Assembly: GCA_000320545.1 (NCBI GenBank)
Contig: ADNK01000771.1
Span: 1 to 41,657 of the forward strand
DNA length: 41,657 bases
Reading direction: 5' to 3'
DNA from: Bigelowiella natans CCMP2755
Taxonomy: Eukaryota; Cercozoa; Chlorarachniophyceae
Shown here: positions 1 to 9,247 of the stretch, piece after piece
Numbering within the stretch: the first letter of the stretch is position 1
Layout: every line of letters starts with the position of its first letter
The notes under the pieces: model-generated
What the model was told of the DNA's origin: nothing
The model's database searches: none
Seen by the model: only the letters and a program-made list of their open reading frames with translations
Translations under genes and position numbers: made by a program

Positions 1-80
1 AATGCTTTTTCTACCATTGTGATTCTTCTCCCTTTCTCCTACATAGTGTTAAAATATGAATAACATAATTCGCTGCATAG

Positions 81-1216
81 GCTAAGGAAGAGCAAAGGTT
101 GTTGAAAGAAGAAAAGAGACACGCAAAGGTAGTAGTACAAAACAATTAAACGAATAAATAATGCTACTTTCAAACGCTTACCAAGAAGATATATTGCCCC
201 GATCCATCATCGCCAAGGAACCAAATTATCATATTAAGAGGCTGTAGTTGAGAGGGGTGGCGAGAAGATGTCGAAATTTCCTCTCAAAATCCATCAGCAA
301 ATATAGCTACTTTTCTCTCCTCCGTGATCTTCACCATATCTTGTTACAGGAAGAGAGAAATACACTGACAAGAACGTATAATATTCGGCCACTTTCCGTG
401 GACGAGGTGGTGTTTGTAGCAATACGATGGTAACGATAACGATGTTGATAAACTACTCAATACTATTGCGCCAGGTTATCAACGCAAAGGCTTCCCAACA
501 AGCCAATATGTACGCGGTAATAGCAAACGACGTCTTATAGTGTAGGAAGATGGAGATTGAAAGAAAATATATCCTATCATTCATGCCCTCGCACACGCAA
601 AGATAGAGGGTGGGTGGGGTCGGGGGGGAGTGCGATGAAGGAGGCATGGTGTTGGGAGAGAATACAGAACCTCTAGAATTAATTGTCTGATCAATTTTTA
701 CCGTGAGGATCCTCAAAATCTTCGTTAATTAAAAGTAAAAATGATCCGTGTCGCCCATCATTACTTGATTCATCTTCTTCATTAGATGCAACTCCAGAAA
801 CAATACCAACAACAGGTGATAACGCTGCTGTTGGTAGTACAAAGGCACCTCTCCCTATTTTACGAAAAATACGATGAGCCACACTCATTTTTTTTTAAGA
901 AACAGCTATGAGGAAATAGCAATTTAATCTAGCGATGCGATCAGGATGGACGAAAATCATATGGGCATTCGCTAATATCGATATACGATCTCGCACTAAT
1001 TTGAATACTTTTGTACCTATCACACTCGTAAACACTACCGATAGCGGACCTTTGAAGTCAGAATTAGCCGACAACAAGTGACATGATCTCATCTATTCCA
1101 ACTTTTGTTTCCTTTAATTCAGATGGGTCAGGGACATCATTCAGCTGCCCATTCACCTCTTAGCGGGGGGAGAAGGAGCACAAGTCGCAGATATTGAACA
1201 AAAAAATGAAACGTGA
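81..1216 (+). CDS. Unrecognised protein, 3' part of a multi-exon gene (5' end outside window)
   Basis: Six exons join in consistent phase: 81-128, 186-243, 475-516, 708-815 (or 708-833), 933-1077 and 1123-1216, ending in TGA. Each has AG/GT borders, and the introns are about 57-230 bp. The first exon reads as a charged helix (KEEQRLLKEEKRHAK). It is followed by a Ser/Thr/Pro-rich stretch (LLDSSSSLDATPETIPTTG), then a more ordered segment containing SGWTKIIWAFANIDIRSR and a C-terminus with IIQLPIHLLAGGEG. I do not recognise the family. Minus-strand frames over the same bases (for example 691-888) are also open, but they do not chain into spliced exons, so I prefer the plus strand. The donor of the fourth exon is ambiguous: 815 and 833 give the same phase. 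Nothing before position 81 could be joined. Confidence is moderate for strand and splicing, and nil for function. Confidence 0.5.
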
Positions 1217-1452
1217 TGGCTTATCTAGTATTGTTTTGATCATATGAGAAGGTACGCCAACACATTGTGCATATGCGTTTAATATGTGCGCTACATACAA
1301 TACCTGACAGCCAAATCATCGCATGGCAACATGCGAGCTATCTAGCTGTATGCAATATTCACGTGCATGCGCTCTACCGGGCCTCTGCAGCACTTGACGC
1401 CTATCATCCAGTGTAGGATCAAATGATTGCTCGCTTCGCATACAGCTATAGC

Positions 1453-1487
<35 letters not shown>

Positions 1488-2035
1488 AGACGGATGTAAT
1501 TAATCAATTAAATTTGCTCAATAGTTATCCTTATGTAGCTGTGCAATGCAGCGGCTAATATACATATACGATGTACACATATATTTTCGGCGACTGTTTT
1601 GGTGTATCGATCCGAATGCAGCAGCTGGCCTGTGCTATATGCATGGCAAAATGGCGTGGCACACGCATCGTAGCAACGCCCACAAAGAGCACTGGCCTAA
1701 GTAGCATATGCTGCACGAAAGGCCCTGGCCTGTATGTATGTGACCGTATTTTGTTCACACGCGCATGCCGCAGCTAGGCTAAGGCATGCACATATCTACA
1801 TATATGCAAACGCAACTTTGGCGCTGTAACCGCAGCTTTGCAGAGCTACAATAGGATGACGATTTCACGAATTTAACTTATTCATCACATCCGTCTCATA
1901 TGAATATTACATGCATGCAGGCACATACGCACGGTACAGATGTCTGCTGCAAATACCATGATATTTTAAAAAAAAATCTCATTTAGATTCCAGCTGCACG
2001 GTATTCCATCCACAATAAAACGCATATCGACACTC
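1217..2035. other. Intergenic region between convergent genes, holding a TIR element
   Basis: Here the plus-strand gene ending at 1216 and the minus-strand BUD23 gene ending at 2036 converge. The stretch contains a (TA)n run at 1457-1482 and a degenerate inverted-repeat element at about 1484-1900. The sequence is rich in ATGCAT/TGCATG words. No coding exon is supported; the two opposed open frames at 1555-1777 lie inside the element. Confidence 0.6.
1484..1900. mobile_element. Short TIR element (MITE-like), degenerate
   Basis: The left end (from about 1486, starting GACGGATGTAATTAATCAA) and the reverse complement of the right end (ending at about 1895, GACGGATGTGATGAATAAG) match over roughly 70-75 bases with scattered mismatches. 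Both arms continue into a shared core resembling CATCCT-TGTAGCT-TGCA-GCGG. The same terminal sequence flanks the larger element at 5776-6893, so the two belong to one family. The interior of about 270 bp shows no transposase. I infer a non-autonomous derivative. A target-site duplication could not be fixed by eye. Confidence 0.65.
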
Positions 2036-3020
2036 TTAAAATTTCGGTCCTCTGCTCCTTCCCGTATACTTGGAATTGTGTTTCGTCTGAGGCGAACAAG
2101 TGAACATTGTTACGAAGATGGCCACAATCTGTTTCACAATGCCAAACAGTTACCTTCTTCCCTGCAAGTCTAGCACTTTCTTTTTTCTTCTGGATCCACT
2201 GCCTTGACTTTACCTTCAAAATTTAGTCGTGGTAGCAGTAGTAGTAGTAGCAGTAGTAGTAGTAGTAGGTAGTGTGATGAGGAGGAGAAAGGAGGAGTAA
2301 ATCGATGGAGTGTCATTTAAATTATCATGATTAAAGGTGCAACCGGTACTCGCATCCCTTTGCCATTTCTCCTTCGTCTGCCAGTGCTGGAAAAAAAAGC
2401 AGAATTTAATTTCCGTGGCCTTCCCTCCTTCATCAAGTATGGTTTTGTCTTGCTGACCTCTTGCTACTAGTAAATAAGACCGTGTCTCCTCCCCCTCCGA
2501 CTTCTTTTCCTTCCTCTTGCATTCCTACGATGATGATTTTCCAGCATCGTAACAATGTGTGAATATAATCAAGGGAAGAAGAAAGCCATTAGGCAAGGAC
2601 TAAGAGTAGCACCTTTCGGAATCTGGACCCTTGTGTTGGGTTCCCCAGCGACAAGACATAAAAAATACCTAAAAATCTCATCGTTGACTACTCACATCAT
2701 CATTTTGAGCATGAGGGTTAAGTCGAGTTACTTCTTAGCCTTGGTGGAATTCGGATAATCAACCACAAGCCCACCCGAAAATCCAGCAGCCTGGGCCTAC
2801 AAAATGGTAGCCATCATAGACCATCCATTAGAAACTGAAACAGCCTCCTCAGAGTGTTTGCTAGTCAATTACCGCATTTGTTATCATTGTAACTTGCTGA
2901 GCATGTTCAGGATAAAATTGCATCACAGCTCGTGCTCCCTTCGTCAAACACCGGTATAAGGAGGTGAAGAATGCCTTTGATAAATAGATGTTAAGATTCT
3001 CTCCAATTTGCAGTTTCGTG

Positions 3021-3103
<83 letters not shown>

Positions 3104-3977
3104 CTGTTATTTTGTTCAAACCTTCAGTCTTTTTTTCGGCACATGATGGCTTTTGTCTGCCTGGCAAAGCCACTGAATCACACTTATGCTAAAAAAATTA
3201 TTTAATAAGATACAGCATCAGGTACAGAATCGATTTTGAACAAAACATCTGGAAACTGTATTATGTAACCTTATGCACGCATCGAAGGACCCGGGACGAA
3301 ACATCAGGCCATCTCCCTACCGAAGACAGGGATTTACGGTGTGGATTACTTTTCAAGCTGGAAGAAATCTTACAGCGTCTGCGTAGATAAGATCCCCCAT
3401 AACTTCTCTCTCTATGGCAACGCCTGTTATATATATGTGGTTTCATTTCATTCTTGTCTTGTAAAATGCTACCTATACCGTTGTAGTTACCTAACATGGC
3501 CTTGCTGATATCCAAACCTACCCAAACGTGCTCGTTCTCAGTCAAAACCTCTCCACTGAGCCCAGACCTTTTCCGGATTATTTATCGGTCAAACAAGAAC
3601 AATCGCCAATATGATCGTCGTGGTCACTACCCGCATCCGATGTCTAGAATGTGGCAGGGATGGTCCGGAAGATTCAAAAGCTCCATTGCTCTGATCGTTG
3701 GAAAAATTCATCACGACTTCACAAGATTGTTCGCTGTGCCATCTCACCTTTCCGACATTTTGCTTTGAATTTCCATCATCCGAGTACTATTTGTAGCGAT
3801 AACCACTCAGACCGGGCTTGTAAGGGGGGGGACGTGATTAGTAACCTGTAGGCGTACTTCTTCGCCTCCATTTCGTCATAGAACTATTAAGTTAAAAATT
3901 AGTACCAATATGAGATTTTGAATAGAATAATCGAATACGATGTCAGGGGGGTTTAGATGCTCGGGACGCCTGGACAT
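2036..3977 (-). CDS. BUD23: 18S rRNA (guanine-N7) methyltransferase Bud23
   Basis: Bud23 is the SAM-dependent enzyme that makes m7G in the decoding region of 18S rRNA, working with Trm112 during small-subunit maturation. Fifteen exons join perfectly in phase: 3939-3977, 3846-3883, 3748-3786, 3631-3690, 3491-3567, 3374-3423, 3270-3316, 3122-3188, 2873-2974, 2732-2796, 2613-2668, 2458-2524, 2350-2386, 2154-2213, 2036-2086. The product is 284 aa, against about 281 in human. Family landmarks: N-terminal [14 protein letters not shown] motif [67 protein letters not shown], and the diagnostic tail with SRQWIQKKK and [11 protein letters not shown]. The start gives [11 protein letters not shown], typical of the family. 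One intron carries a composite (TA)n(TG)n repeat. The gene is transcribed divergently from the WD40 gene. Confidence 0.95.
3021..3102. repeat. Composite microsatellite (TA)n followed by (TG)n
   Basis: About 50 bases of alternating TA run directly into 32 bases of TG. The tract lies inside the BUD23 intron between the exons at 3122-3188 and 2873-2974. Read on the transcript strand it becomes (CA)n(TA)n. Confidence 0.95.
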
Positions 3978-4455
3978 CTTGACCGGCCCTCAGCAGGGAA
4001 GGAGGGGGGGAACGTGCTCGGCGAAATTTGGCGTTATTACCTCTCGGAGAGAAATTCAACGGCCAAGTTGCGACAGCGACATCCATATTTTGGTATTTTT
4101 CCTATCGTTTGAAATTCTATTTTTGTAATAACGACAAAGACTTTTTCTTGACGCAATGCAGGTTTCACAAGTATTTATATTTCTGAAATCGAATACGTAA
4201 TCCAGGTAATATCGAATACCAAAATCAAAAATCAATTTCAATTTCATCAAATTCCACATCATCACACGTTTACGACATGAATTTACGGCTGCATCAGGAG
4301 AAAAATGATCAGGGCTTGAAAGAAAATACATGCCATTACGTGATGCCGACATGTCAGAATATCAACCACTGTAAACCGAACAGTTTCCACTTCAAGCAGC
4401 CCCAGCCCCCACCAGTGGCAGCGAGACGCCTCAGCGCTGTTCTTCTCCACGAAGT
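3978..4455. promoter_or_regulatory. Divergent intergenic region between BUD23 and the WD40 gene
   Basis: These 478 bases separate the two start codons and should hold both promoters. The part next to the WD40 start is C-rich (CAGCCCCAGCCCCCACC), while the middle is AT-rich. Open frames here (4056-4352 minus, 4277-4495 plus) do not chain to exons. No specific promoter element is claimed. Confidence 0.45.
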
Positions 4456-5397
4456 ATGGGCTGCACTTATGGCAAGGAAGGGCCTCACTCTGTAAAATGT
4501 CTGAAGATGATGGACGGTGCTAGATTTGTGACCTTCAGTCCTGAAGGAACAATTATAGCAACAGGCCAACGAGCTGATGTTCAACTTATTCCATTTGGTC
4601 GAGATTCCAAGTTGAAACGGTCGGAAAGTTTATCTGGGCATAAAAAGATTGTAACTTGCGCAGATTTTCACCCTATGAAGAGTTACGAACTTGCAAGTGG
4701 ATCTGGGGATAATTGCATAATTATTTGGGATGTGTCCAATGGACAACCTAAAAGAAAGATGATTGGACATGGACAATGGGTTTCCGCTGTAAAGTATTCG
4801 CATGAAGGGGATCGGCTGGCCTCTGCTTCGTGGGATAACTTTTGTCGGGTTTGGAACGTGGTTGACGGAACTTGCATGTTCGCGCTTTCGGGTCACACTG
4901 ATCATGTCCGTTCCATCGCGTTTTCTCCAGACAGTTCCTATCTTTTAACTGGCGCTGAGGATAGCAAATGCATTCTTTGGTCTTCGAAGGATGGAAAACT
5001 GAAGAGGACTTTTAAGCAACAACACAGTTCAGATGTGCTATGCTGCTGTTTTTCACCTTTGGGCAAGATTGCGGCCAGTTCCTCACAGGATAATACCATA
5101 CGTATTTGGAGCGTTGAGACAGGAAAATGCACGAAGACCTTACGTGGACACTCGAGCATGGTCAGAAACATCGCATTCTCCCCTGATGGACTTTCTCTGG
5201 CTTCCGCCAGTGATGATTACACAATCCGCGTTTGGAATACTAAAGATTGGACTCAACCATCGATAATAATCCGAACAAGTACCGTCAATGAGTACGTTAA
5301 GTATTCACCGGACGGAAAAACACTAGCATCTATTTCTGGAACTGACCAAGTTCGTTTATGGACCGCTCCGAAACCAATTGATTACTCAACCGTTTGA
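4456..5397 (+). CDS. WD40-repeat protein, intronless, possible N-myristoylation
   Basis: A single 313-codon frame encodes seven WD-type units. The first is degenerate (residues about 20-50). The others end in units such as IIIWDV, CRVWNV, CILWSS, IRIWSV, IRVWNT and VRLWTA, mostly preceded by GH dipeptides (SLSGHKK, MIGHGQW, LSGHTDH, LRGHSSM). Seven units would close one beta-propeller, a scaffold for protein interaction; the specific partner is unknown. The N-terminus MGCTYG fits a myristoylation/palmitoylation signal (inference). The gene is unusual here because it has no intron, while most neighbours are cut into small exons. A retroposed origin is one explanation. A nearby TIR element starts about 380 bp downstream. 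Confidence 0.88.
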   Translation: MGCTYGKEGPHSVKCLKMMDGARFVTFSPEGTIIATGQRADVQLIPFGRDSKLKRSESLSGHKKIVTCADFHPMKSYELASGSGDNCIIIWDVSNGQPKRKMIGHGQWVSAVKYSHEGDRLASASWDNFCRVWNVVDGTCMFALSGHTDHVRSIAFSPDSSYLLTGAEDSKCILWSSKDGKLKRTFKQQHSSDVLCCCFSPLGKIAASSSQDNTIRIWSVETGKCTKTLRGHSSMVRNIAFSPDGLSLASASDDYTIRVWNTKDWTQPSIIIRTSTVNEYVKYSPDGKTLASISGTDQVRLWTAPKPIDYSTV

Positions 5398-5775
5398 ATG
5401 TCTTCTTAAAGTTCCAACACCATAATCATTTGAAGATCGAATCTTTTTCGAGAAGTTATCGTACGGGAATGCGGTGTTGTTTGTGGGTATGTATGACTCA
5501 CATGCGCGTGGTAGTGATGAGGGTACATTAGAGTACTAAGTTTCTATTCTACAATACGCCATGCAAGCGAATTAACTATATCGTTACACACATTCATGTG
5601 GTACGTACACGCAGCCGTATACATGCGTCTACCGCAGCATGTGCATTGGCAGCAGTAGGCTTTTGCTAATTTATTCGTACATTAGTAGGCACGGGTGATG
5701 TACATTTCTTTTCTTGACATTTAGATTTTTATTGTAGACATAGCAATGCACACACACACACACATGTATGTGTAG
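5398..5775. other. Intergenic, no gene seen
   Basis: The stretch between the WD40 stop and the left end of the large TIR element is rich in ACATGCG/CATGTG words and contains a short (CA)n at about 5749-5764. No coding exon is supported. Confidence 0.6.
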
Positions 5776-5796
5776 GAGACGGATGTGATGAAATGT

Positions 5797-6327
5797 TCAA
5801 ATTTTTTCAATGGTCATCCCAATGTAGCTGTGCAATGCAGCGGCTACAGCGCTTAAATTGTGTCTGTTTGTTTCCTTGGTCACGTGTTGCATGCATGAAA
5901 ATGCATCGTGATTTGGTCTAGCATGTCGCGCATTGCGCGCAGCTTTGCGACTTGTTTTTTCTGCAGTTGTGAGATGCGCAGTCTCATCGTTGCGATCCAT
6001 GCTCAGAGTGTCCTTGCACCGCCGACTCAGTTTGATCACGACCAAATTGCTTGGAGCGGAACACCCTGCAACACGTGCTGCAAGCAATGTTGGAAGAATA
6101 GGCGCGGGTGGCACAGTGGCGGCAGGCACAAGCAGCGATGTGCTGCGACTTGCGTGTCGCAGGCACAGAACTCGCCTGCACTTGCAGCCTCTTGCTGCGT
6201 GCTCATCGCAGCCTGCAAACGCCCGCAGATCTCTCTGCCGTTGCAGCTGGCTGCTCAAGCAAGCACTTCGCGCGCTGAGTGCAAAGCACTCCAACAAGCA
6301 AGACACCAAAAAATGAATTGAACGCAC
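5797..6327 (-). CDS. Mirror ORF of the TIR element; C-terminus duplicated from the right-arm ORF
   Basis: The minus-strand frame of 176 codons ends with a segment almost identical to the C-terminus of the ORF at 6279-6869 (NDETAHLTTAEKTSRKAA ... GMTIEKI). This is a direct result of the long inverted repeat. Its upstream half is Cys/Ala/Arg-rich and unlike the other ORF, so it probably is not protein sequence that was selected as such. It is listed because the duplicated, uninterrupted ending is a real property of the element. Confidence 0.3.
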   Translation of the reverse strand: MRSIHFLVSCLLECFALSARSACLSSQLQRQRDLRAFAGCDEHAARGCKCRRVLCLRHASRSTSLLVPAATVPPAPILPTLLAARVAGCSAPSNLVVIKLSRRCKDTLSMDRNDETAHLTTAEKTSRKAARNARHARPNHDAFSCMQHVTKETNRHNLSAVAAALHSYIGMTIEKI

Positions 6328-6869
6328 ACAACAATGAAACGATCATGCGGATCGCTGCATCCAACTTCAAAACAAACTGGTGCCAAGAGGGAACAAAGGC
6401 CATGCATTTGAAGAAACTTGGTTTCATGCCTGGCTCTCGCACAACAGGAATCACATTGAAGCTGCCAAGCATTGCCACATCATGGATGCGCGCCATCTGT
6501 GGTGTTGGCAACCTTGGAACTTTTTTGCTGTCCAGAGGACAACGCACAAAATTGGAAGCAATGTGCGACACATGCAACACATGCCAAGACATTGTGGACC
6601 ACATTCTGCAATGCAGAAAATGCGGACCACAGAGACTCAGAATCAACAAACAACTGACGGCCATCGTGGATCGCGACGATGAGACTGCGCGTCTCACAAC
6701 CGCAGAAAAAGCAACTCGCAAAGCTGCGCGCAAAGCACGACATGCTGGACCAAATCATGATGCATTTTCATGCATGCAACACGTGACCAAGGAAACAAAC
6801 AGACACAATTTGAGCGCTGTGGCCGCTGCATTGCACAGCTGCATTGGGATGACCATTGAAAAAATTTGA
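6279..6869 (+). CDS. ORF in the TIR element with a Cys-rich motif; product unrecognised
   Basis: The frame of 196 codons runs from the interior into the right TIR. The middle has CDTCNTCQDIVDHILQC, a C-x2-C-x2-C...H-x3-C arrangement that could bind zinc. It resembles the C...C...EHxxxxC segment seen at the end of some reverse transcriptases, but too little is present for a call. The C-terminal 64 residues (TTAEKATRKAARKARHAG ... GMTIEKI) lie within the TIR, so a near copy is encoded on the opposite strand of the left arm (5797-6000). Whether it is translated is unknown; the frame may be a remnant of a longer transposon gene. Confidence 0.4.
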   Translation: MQSTPTSKTPKNELNAHNNETIMRIAASNFKTNWCQEGTKAMHLKKLGFMPGSRTTGITLKLPSIATSWMRAICGVGNLGTFLLSRGQRTKLEAMCDTCNTCQDIVDHILQCRKCGPQRLRINKQLTAIVDRDDETARLTTAEKATRKAARKARHAGPNHDAFSCMQHVTKETNRHNLSAVAAALHSCIGMTIEKI

Positions 6870-6893
6870 ACATTTCATTGCATCCGTCTCATG

Positions 6894-7361
6894 CATGTGT
6901 GACGTGTGCCAACATCACATTGTCCATCATTTTCATGACTCGACCACGTCACATGGCAGCCGGCGCCAATGTGCGCTCACATGGTTGCGATGCTGATTGA
7001 CAATGAACATGCGGCGGCCGCCAGCATGTAGCTGCGGTGTCGTGCCACGATGCACTGGTTGATTGCCATCCAAAAGGACTCATGCATGTGCCGCATTGCA
7101 GAAAACATGTTCATGCAACCATGTCATGTGACCATGTTCACTCGAAGAAAGAAGCAAGCAAAACATGTGTCGTTTTCTGAGTCGTTGCTTACAATTTTGA
7201 AATTTGCAACAGCCATGCATGCAAGTCGTGCTAGTATGCGTACAACATGTTTACGTTATTGGGATGCGATGTAAATGAAAACGAAGCAAATATTTAGGCC
7301 ATATAGCACAGTTATGATGCAAGAGGCCTTGCAGGAACTATATTTATTACCCTCTTCATAT
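6894..7361. other. Intergenic, TGCATG-rich, no gene seen
   Basis: These bases lie between the right end of the TIR element and the stop codon of the EEP gene. Composition matches the other mobile-element-rich spacers (ATGCATGTG, CATGCATGC words). The open frame at 7050-7274 has no splice partners and is not called. Confidence 0.6.
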
Positions 7362-8267
7362 CTAGACTATAAACTCGCAAGCAAGAAACATGTGATCGGA
7401 AGGATAAAATTTACCATCAAATTTTGCATACTCCTCAGGGTTCACTAATTCCTTTGGAATGCTCCATGATTCAGTTCCCCATATGTGCGCATTGTCCGGT
7501 TGTAGGCTAAATTATAAGTATACAGAGTGCATGCAGTAAGAGGGTATGCAGCAGCAGCAGCAGCGTCTACACAGTCAGTTGGGCTTATTGTGAGGTCATT
7601 ACCCCTGTGAAAAAATGTAGTCTATTCGTGACTTTGGTGTCCAAGAGCTGAAAGTCCATCCTACACGGAAACCAGCAAGCTTAAGATAACGAGTTTGATT
7701 ATTCTGGATTGTAAACGACATATATGTGTGCATATTGCTTTGTGACGCAGTGCCCAGCAATTACACACACACACACACACACAACACACATACACATACA
7801 CAGTAACACACATACGTGATAAGTTACTACCAGCTTCAGAGGGGTTCAAGGATCGCCAGCAATCCTTGGTTTCAACATCAGTCACATATAGTTTATAGCA
7901 ATAATTTCAATACAAATCAGACCATGTATAGGAAAACTTATAAGTGCATTCCGCGAATAACTTCCAGCGCCTCAACCGACGCGATCGATGGCTTGCTATG
8001 TTTTTGTGTGAGTTATATAAAACGCCCCCCCCCCCCAAGGGAGCGGGGCCATCTTCACGAAGATGACGGTTCGGAGCACTGTCGCTGAGTGATTGATGAT
8101 TCACACCTTGAAGCCATGGCGTTGAATGAACAACGGGTCTTCCTGCTCTAAGACTGCATTAAAATCTCCAACCAATACCTGCAATCAGTCATTATCTCTT
8201 CCCAATCAGGCATCTGAAAGAGGTCAATCGTATTGCGACAGACACCCCTCTACCTACTCACCCATCC

Positions 8268-8302
<35 letters not shown>

Positions 8303-8940
8303 CACATCACATATATTTATGGAGCACTAAAGCAACAAGCACCCCCCTTTCTGTACCACCTTTGGGCCATCAAAGCTCTTGACGTACTTGGCGATTTCTT
8401 CCAATGTCCTATAATGTGAGAATACATAAGCCGTGTAGCATTCGCTTACTCGCCCTCTCCTCCTCCTCCTTCTTCTCCTCTCCTCCTCCTCCCTCTCATA
8501 TCTTATAGCGTGGAGGAGACCTTGTTCTTGCAGACAGAGAGAGGGAGAGATGGGTCACGAACGCATGGACATCCCCGATCGGAGAGGCCACCACTGCGTG
8601 CAGAACGACTCTCTGATGAAAATCAGCTTGGTCCAAAATGTCCCTCGTGAGCTAAAGAGGGGAAGGAGGGAGGAGGAGGGAGCCATGAGTTGAATTTAAC
8701 ATTCGGGAGAATAGTAGTATTAGTAGTCGCAGCAATAGCAGCAGTAGCAGTGACAGTAGTAAGTAGAAGTAAATATGCCTGAGAATGACAGCACAACCCC
8801 ATATGAATCAATCACACCTCGAGGTAATCTGTTGCAAGGATCGGATATCGAGAGAATATGGCCAAACCCTACATCATTTGGTGGTGGTGGTGACGGTGGT
8901 AAGATGTGTGTAACACATCCATCCCGTTGTAGTAGTGGTA

Positions 8941-8987
<47 letters not shown>

Positions 8988-9203
8988 TGTTGTTGTCAGA
9001 CAGAACAAGAGCACCAATATCGGGTGGTTGATAAGGTCATTCGTCATGCTTACCAAAACATGATTTGCAAATTTAGGAGAAGGAGGAGGAGGAGGAGGGG
9101 ATGATCATTCTTCTTCTTGTTCTTACTTCCTGATGCAATTCGTTGCCTTGATCGAAGAACATCGCTGGTTCAAAGACAAACTGAAATCTAGAGAAAAGAG
9201 AGG

Positions 9204-9247
<44 letters not shown>

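Larger units (their letters stand above)
5776..6893. mobile_element. Long-TIR DNA transposon-like element, about 1.1 kb
   Basis: The left arm (from about 5777, GAGACGGATGTGATGAAATG) is repeated as the reverse complement at the right end (ending at about 6893, GAGACGGATGCAATGAAATG). The two arms stay highly similar for about 235-240 bases. The arms include CAGCGGC-ACAGCGCT, a tract like TTGTGTCTGTTTGTTTCC, and the 3' end of an open frame. The interior of about 640 bp carries the ORF at 6279-6869. No DDE transposase could be recognised, so the element may be non-autonomous or belong to a family I cannot identify. Relatives: the short element at 1484-1900 and isolated ends at about 15440-15690. 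Confidence 0.75.

Noticed and set aside
453-888. Minus-strand frames (TSFAITAYILACWEAF; MSVAHRIFRKIGRG) considered as a membrane protein gene
   Set aside because: The plus strand gives six phase-consistent exons over 81-1216. The minus frames have no workable splice chain.
8775-9104. Plus-strand frame starting MPENDSTTPYES
   Set aside because: The same bases encode EEP exons on the minus strand (GLAIFSRYPIL and FEPAMFFD). The plus frame depends on a TAG/GGT repeat and has no domain.
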